DNA of 36,831 nucleotides, taken from assembly GCA_036897485.1 (NCBI GenBank), contig JAYMTF010000419.1, positions 1 through 36,831 of the forward strand, given 5' to 3'. Positions 31,102 through 36,831 of the stretch are shown here, piece after piece. The translations under genes were made by a program, and so were the position numbers. Within the stretch, counting starts at the first letter, position 1. Every line of letters starts with the position of its first letter. The DNA comes from Pelargonium nanum (Eukaryota; Streptophyta; Magnoliopsida; Geraniales; Geraniaceae). The notes under the pieces are model-generated. The model was not told the DNA's origin and did no database searches. It saw nothing but the letters and a program-made list of their open reading frames with translations.

Positions 31102-33375
31102 ATGTTGATTAATGTTTACGCCCCTTCCTCCGACTCAGAAAAACAAGCTTTATGGTCTAGAATTTATTCGGCTGTTGATAAATCTCGGCCGCCTTGTATG
31201 ATCTCAGGAGATTTTGATGCAGTTCATTGCCTTTCTGAGCGTTCGAGTCGCATTGCATCTACCTCCTCAATTCCATCTTTTAACGATTTCATTGATCGGT
31301 GTTGTTTGTTCGACTTACCGTTGCATGGTAGACTCTAGCTATACTTGGTACGGACCGAATTCGAGTGCTAGTAGAATTGACCACATACTTGTTTCGTCAA
31401 TTTGGCTTTCTTCGTTGGACTCTTTTGTTCAAATGGGTCTATCTCGGGGGTGTTCAGATCATTGCGCCATCCGCCTCTCAGTTGTGGCTACTGATTGGGG
31501 ACCTCGTCCTTTTGAATTTTTTAACTGCTGGGTCTTACACCCGACATTCCATGACATGGTTGCTTCAACTTAGTAATCTTTCTCGGTGCATGGTCAACCA
31601 TGCTTTCAGTTATGAAAAAAGTTACATTTGCTTAAAGAAAGGCTGAAAACTTGGAACGTTGAGGTATATGGTCGACTGGATCATGCAGTTTCGGCTATTG
31701 AAAGTTCAATAGACGAATTAGACCTACTTGCCGAGTGTGGCCGAGTGTGGTCAGCTGTCCCAGTCGGATCATCTTTGTCGTGCTTCTCTAGTTTCAAGAT
31801 TGCACATTAAATCTCGTGAATTATCATTTTTTTGGAGACAAAAATCAAGGGTCTGTTAGCTTGCGGAGGGTGATCGTAACACGAGATATTTTCATCAGTT
31901 CGCATTTTTTCACAAATCTCAAAACCATATTTCAGGTATTATGGAGGATGGGCTTTGGGTCGAAAACCTGGATAGGGTTAAAGAATTGGCACAATAAATT
32001 TTCAAGGACAGGTTGTCCTCTTCGGATACTGATCGTCTTTTTCTCGATGATCTCGGGTTCAAAAAATTATTGGAGGAGGCTCGAGATGAGATAGAACATC
32101 CGGTAACACTGGATGAGATCAAGTCGGTTGTTTTCGGGTTTGATGGCTCGCGTGCTCTGGGACCAGACAGTTTTAGCTTGTTTTTATTTCAGTCTTGTTG
32201 GGACACCATTTAAGCATACGTTCTTTCATTTGATCAAAGCTTTTTCAATTCCGGCATGATTGGTAAGGGTTTCAAATCAACTTTCCTAGCCCTTATCCCC
32301 AAGGTTGCCTCTCCGCGTGGCTTTAATTAATGATTATCGACGATTAGCTTGGTTACGGGCCCGTACAAAATCATAGCTAAATTATTTGCGAATCGTATCA
32401 GGCCTTACATTAGGGACCTAATTAGTGATGTTCAAAGTGCCTTTATTAAGTATCGTCAAATTTTAGACAGTGTTTTAAATGCCGAAGAAGTCATTCATTC
32501 GGCTCGATCAAAACGCACCCCCTCATTTGTTTTAAAACTTGATTTTCAGCAGGCATTCGATAGACTCGACTGGACTTTTATTGAATACTACTTGGACTCG
32601 ATGGGCTTCGGGTCAAAGTTCTGTTTTTGGATTCGGAATTGCCTGCACTGTTCAGTTTTGGTTCTCATAAACGGGTCGCCTTCTCAGAATTTTGCGCAAT
32701 TCACAGGGGGTCAAGCAAGGTTGTCCACTCTTGCCATTCCTGTTCATTATTGTTGTCGAGGCGCTTCACCTTCTTCTAGTGCAGGCCGAGGCTTAGGGAC
32801 TCTTTGTTGGCATCCAAATTGGGTTTTCTACAATTTCACACTTACAATTTGCTAATGACAATGTGTTATTTATTAATGTCTCGAACTCGGATGACTCTAT
32901 TGCAAATGTTAAGTGTGTGCTGCATTGTGTTGAGATGGCGTCGGGTTTGTCCATTAACTTCCATAAGTCTCGATTGATAGGCGTTTCTTTGTCCCATGAT
33001 CGGACTGCAGCCCTTGCGGAAGACTTAGGTTGTCAGGTTGCTAATTTCCTAGTCTTCTATCTCGATTTTAAGTTGGGTTGTAACCCGTGTTTGGCAAGTT
33101 CTTGGGCAAGTATTATTGGGAAATTTTGTAAGCGCCTCGCTCTATGGCAAACCAAATTTATTTTGCTTGGAGGTCGGGATACCCTTATTCGTTTAGCGCT
33201 TACATCTTTGCCTCTCTTTTACATGTCCCTTTTTAAAGCGCCAAATAAGATAATCAACTCTCTTGAATCCATTGAGCGTGGTTTTTTATGGTCGAGCTCT
33301 TCTACAAATCGAGGGTTTTGCAAAGACCTTTATAAACCCACAACATCCCTTTATAGAACTCATCTTACAAGCAGA
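31102..33375 (+). mobile_element. Broken L1-type LINE (endonuclease and reverse transcriptase remnants)
   Basis: In order: an endonuclease remnant (NVYAPSSDSEKQALWSRI, SGDFDAV, then in another frame YTWYGPN, SRIDHILVS, CSDHCAIRL), and reverse transcriptase from 32349 (YKIIAKLFANRIRP, QSAFIKYRQI, LKLDFQQAFDRLDW = motif A, NGSP, and QFANDNVLF = motif C). Motif C reads F-A-N-D where active enzymes have F-A-D-D. At least five frame changes and several stops break the ORF, so it is dead. It is 5'-truncated at about 31100. The RT ends near FLWSSSSTN without the usual C-terminal part. A GATA-repeat run at 33371-33390 may be the old tail or an unrelated microsatellite. Confidence 0.88.
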
Positions 33376-33976
33376 TAGATAGATAGATACATTCTTTTAA
33401 AATATAACTCATGACTAGGTAAAGACCTTTCAAAATTGATAATAATTGTTAACTCTGCTTCATAACTCCACATTTGTGCATTTACTGATCAAATGAACAT
33501 TTGTTTTCAAACTTTTTAAAAAGTGAGATATATATCTTAGCTCTCTCCAGCAACAAGTGTAACTAGTGGAACATGACCCACATAACTGGCCGGAAAGTGA
33601 CATTCTCCTCTCCTGATCATTAGACTTGATTGTCCATAATCTCACAACTGGAAAATAAATATACTATATATGCTCTTTAGATTGCATGCAATGTCACACA
33701 AAAAATCAAGTACATGTATATGAGTAACAACAAGAAATTGACAAACTGTCATATATTCCAGTGAAGCTAAAATGGCATCCACCATATTGTCACAGCAAAA
33801 AAAGAACATATAACACTAACTTTGAGAGAGATGTGGAAAAGAGTCTTTATCTCTCTACAAAGCAACACCTAAACTTGGCTACCATAGTTCCATGCAAAAT
33901 GTATCAAGTGAATCAACAAAGACCTTGTCATAGTATCTGGCCGGGGCCTAACCCTTACTACTACCATGCATAGTTC
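33376..33976. other. Spacer between LINE and starch-synthase-like pseudogene
   Basis: AT-rich, no gene recognised. The part 33885-33960 contains a second, diverged copy of the 3' end of the neighbouring pseudogene. Confidence 0.55.
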
Positions 33977-34015
33977 CTAAGCATCAAGTGAATCAGAAAA
34001 GACTTTCTCATAGTG
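33885..34015 (-). repeat. Partial tandem duplication of the starch-synthase-like 3' end
   Basis: The block around ATCAAGTGAATCAACAAAGA at 33902 recurs around 33982 with about 80-bp spacing; both contain CTTnnTCATAGT. On the minus strand the real end reads HYEKVFSDSLDA-stop, and the downstream copy reads YYDKVFVDSLDTFC, so a piece of the last coding segment was duplicated beyond the stop. Confidence 0.65.
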
Positions 34016-35132
34016 ATGGACAATGCCATCCCAACCCATATCTGCGGTCATCCCTCGCTTCTAGATCCCTTCCCAACGCTGCTTGTGCTTCCGATACATC
34101 AATAAGCAATTCTTCAGAGCCCTAGTGACGATTTCTTGGTCTGCACCATCATGGACTATCAGAACCGTTCCATAGCTCATTGCATAGCACTGATTCAGTC
34201 CACAAGGTTCTACTCCTGAAGGCATTACCACAATGTCTGCTGCAGCAATTATCTGGTGAACTTTGCTCTCGCTATAGCCTACACATGCCTCGATCTCACA
34301 ACCCCCAAGGTGATACTCAGCTATGTCCACTAATTAACTCCTCCAGATCAGGTTTTCCCGTGACAAACAGGATCACTTGCACTTTCTGCTCCTTCATCAT
34401 TAGCCAAGGGAGCACCTTACATGTGGTAGACCCAAAATGGTTCCCTTCTTCCAGGTTCGCTGTCAAAGCAATTAACGGGACGTCCTCACAAACTGTCCAA
34501 CCAAGCTCCTTTTGTAAGGCTGCCTTGCACTGAGGCTTGCCAGTCCTCAAAGTCTCAACAGAGTAATTGGCGTAGCCATCGGATTTCAGATGAACATCCG
34601 ACAAAGGGTTCCACTCATCTTTATCGATTATTACAAACTTACCCTCAATCTCAGGCTCAAGCTCGCCTAAATCATCATCTTCATCACTATCATATTTGAT
34701 GAGAGGGCCATGGCTAACTGTAATCACTCGATCTGCGGTTTCTCGGCCAGCTTTGCATATATCAAAGTAATGCGATCCAATAGTATCATACTCTCTGAAA
34801 AGAGCCAAGTGCTGAGGCGAAAGATCTACATATTTGAACTCCTGCATTATTTCATGTCCCAACCCCTAAATCCAACATCATATAAATATAGTCAGAAAAA
34901 ATTTAAGCGGCTCTTGCCTTCAGAGAAGAATCACTAGATCAGTGACAAAGAAACATACCACATGAACTCTATCCTGAAGGACAAGAATAGATCTTGTCTG
35001 TCTCATCATACCGCTATGGCGGTAGCAACATTCGATGTACACGTTCAACAGAGCCGTAGGCACATCAGTTGCTACAAATATCAATTTTTCAGTTCCGTAG
35101 CAGGTGCCACCACATGCAAGAAACATTGGAAC

Positions 35133-35545
35133 CTGAAAATGGATCAATTTTAAGTACAACCCACAAAATTATAAGATTTCTACTCTGGTTTGTTACTGTA
35201 AGCAGTACAAGTTGATGCACATCATTTTATCACATTTCTTCTTTCTTTCTCTTTTGGCAATTATTTGCATTTTTTCCACAATATCTCTTAATCATGCTTT
35301 TAAAGTCATTCCTACAATCATGTTGTAACATCATACAATATCAATACAGTACATTGGGCTAAAAGATTATTGAACCTACAACCATAGTTTATTATGTTCA
35401 ATTACAGCTGGGTGCATTCACTGAAGTTGAAGAGCAGTTCCTTGTGAGTTTGAAAAGCTGATCTGCTTTACATCTATATACAAAAGGAATGCTTTAGAGC
35501 TTACTGTATGAATGGAGAAGAGTGATTATAGGTAGATCTAAAGCT
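35133..35545. other. Intron-derived sequence of the starch-synthase-like locus
   Basis: AT-rich with nothing recognised apart from the acceptor attttcag before exon 34959-35132. Confidence 0.55.
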
Positions 35546-35593
35546 CTGAGCTGCAGCCTTGCAAAACAATACCATGCGCTTCAACAGTTTTTG
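35546..35593 (-). pseudogene. SS2-like: Starch-synthase-like exon without a usable 5' splice site
   Basis: After an acceptor (tctgag) the minus strand reads QKLLKRMVLFCKAAAQ, the SSII block usually read as DILKRMVLFCKAAVE. At the expected end the sequence goes on AGAGCTTT; there is no GT. The next GT downstream (cataca|gtaagc) would shift the frame into the following exon. Skipping this 48-nt exon keeps frame. Confidence 0.75.
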
Positions 35594-36583
35594 CTCAGAA
35601 CGAAAACAAGAAGAGGAATATTTACTAACGATAATCCAAGGAAACACATCCACTATTCATATAACGTGAAACATAAAAGATAGCTATAAAACTCGGCATG
35701 GGAAAATGAGTTTTCCATGGCATGGGCCATAGTACATGTATCATCATATCAAAGTGAATTGAAGCTAACAATGTTTGAAGAAACTTTGAACATCCTTTTG
35801 AAAATAAATAAATTAATTAAGTGAAGCTGAAGTTGCAGGACACTTTACCTCTCTATCCATTTCTTCATAGATCCCATGATACAGATGGCGAAACATGGGA
35901 CTGTCCATGAAAACAAAATCAACGCCATCGATAAAGGCATGGTAGTAAAGTACTTCCATATCCTGCAAACTCCGGTAATGTTTATACATAGTGATGTAAA
36001 TACAATGTTTCAGATAAATGCTCCACTATTATAAATAAAACACAGTTAGATAAAGCATCTGTAACGTACCTGACCATTAACCGTATACCTTTTTCTCACA
36101 GCCAAATCTTGTGCTTCAGCGTAGTTACCATAGCGAGGGGTTATAATCTGAGAGGAGAAAGACAGAAAAGAGCAATAAAGAAGGGAAGAAAAGACAACTC
36201 GTTTAATGTTGTCGTATGTGAATCACCCCACCAGTAAAGTACGAACTTAAGTATTATGCAGGCTATAGGCCGCCTAAAACGATTACATACATATATATCA
36301 TGTCAATTGATGACAAAACAATGTGGAAATACTTGGATGATACTTAAATAGAATTAAAATAACTTGAGTGCTAAGGCAAAAAGGCACAATCTAATAAGCA
36401 TGTAAATTAAAGAAACACGAACGTCATCTAGCTAGCTCGAGTGATCTTAAACACGACAACAAATCCATTTCATTTATTCATGCTTATTATAGATTTTTGT
36501 GACAGAATAATGTATTACCATAACCCGATATCCGCGTCGAGCTAATGCCTTTGCCAAATCTGCAGCAAAATCACCGACAGGAC

Positions 36584-36831
36584 CTGTAAAAAGTAAAAAA
36601 TCAATGTTAAGCAAATGGAACGATTGAAAACAAAGCCATATCCATATATAGCATTACATATATGAGGACATCAAAATGTATATGAACTGGCGGAGCCAGC
36701 TCCTAGTTTAAATGTAGGCACAATTCTTTTCAATTAGATGTGTTAAAATTTTGTAGTATTACTCAGATAGTAAATTTTTAAGTTAAATCTTATACTTTCA
36801 TTGAATCGATAAAAAAATTTAAATGAGATAT
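36584..36831. other. 5'-ward intron of the starch-synthase-like locus, cut by window edge
   Basis: On the minus strand this precedes the acceptor ctttttacag of exon 36519-36583. No coding sequence is seen up to the window end, so the exon carrying the Lys of the KTGGL motif, the N-terminal region and any transit peptide lie outside. Confidence 0.6.

Larger units (their letters stand above)
33977..36831 (-). pseudogene. SS2-like: Starch synthase II-like (GT5) gene, 3' part; catalytic motifs lost and frame broken
   Basis: SSII enzymes extend glucan chains from ADP-glucose in plastids. Exons 36519-36583, 36070-36147, 35849-35962, (35546-35593), 34959-35132 and 33977-34865 follow SSII: RRGYRVM, ITPRYGNYAEA, YYHAFIDGVDFVF, LLKRMVLFCKAA, CGGTCYG, FKYVDLSP, TADRVITVSHG, DEWNPLSDVHL, NYSVETLRTGKPQCKAALQKELG, VEPCGLNQCYAMSYGT, NCLLMYRKHKQRWEG. 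Key motifs are gone: KTGGLGDV-type start is GPVGDF, NDWHT is TDVPT, HNIAHQ is QDRVHV, and the GRLDxQKG block is replaced by ALTANLEEG. An acidic DSDEDDD segment replaces the stretch after VSHG. Lesions: no donor after 35546, a one-base frameshift near 34330, and TAG at 34061-34063 where the frame otherwise runs on to a stop at 33977. Introns are kept, so it is not a processed copy. The 5' part lies beyond the window. Alternative: an expressed non-catalytic relative. Confidence 0.82.

Noticed and set aside
31628-32213. Separate small genes in the LINE middle part
   Set aside because: They are frame-shifted pieces of one LINE ORF linker between endonuclease and reverse transcriptase.
34180-34533. 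Plus-strand 117-codon frame over the starch-synthase-like locus
   Set aside because: Antisense shadow; the minus strand carries clear SSII homology.

Overview
This is plant nuclear DNA, almost certainly from a eudicot. It is AT-rich, its genes are split into many small exons with GT-AG introns, and three protein families typical of plants are present: the histone H2B ubiquitin ligase HUB1, the exocyst subunit SEC10 and a chloroplast-type (GT5) starch synthase. Retrotransposon, MULE-like and SINE-like debris fills introns and intergenic DNA. I do not see enough to name the species.

Layout. 1-2185 holds no recognisable coding sequence and is read as intron of the first gene, whose 5' exons lie outside the window. 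2186-13502 (+) is HUB1 without its first ~120 codons: 16 exons in one frame, ending in a C3HC4 RING. 13503-15428 is the tail-to-tail spacer. 15429-29925 (-) is a complete SEC10: 24 exons join into exactly 850 codons including the stop (849 aa). Its last intron carries a MULE-like element with long inverted repeats and a foreign coding-like core. Other introns carry a short LTR element with PBS, polypurine tract and target-site duplication, a Copia gag fragment, an RTE-type LINE tail and a SINE-like unit. 30.3-33.4 kb is intergenic, with a CCGAACCG-type repeat and a broken L1-type LINE. 33977-36831 (-) is the 3' part of a starch-synthase-II-like gene that has lost its substrate-binding motifs and carries a broken splice donor, a frameshift and a premature stop.

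The genes do not form a pathway or operon. HUB1 acts in chromatin, SEC10 in vesicle tethering at the plasma membrane, and the starch-synthase-like locus derives from plastid starch synthesis. The best leads are the catalytically dead starch synthase relative, the MULE-like insertion between the last two SEC10 exons, the LTR element with mismatched ends and four G-boxes, and a HUB1 splice acceptor pair in which the upstream choice adds stop codons. I found no tRNA, rRNA or CRISPR feature and nothing like a prokaryotic system. All calls come from reading the sequence; no search or alignment was run.
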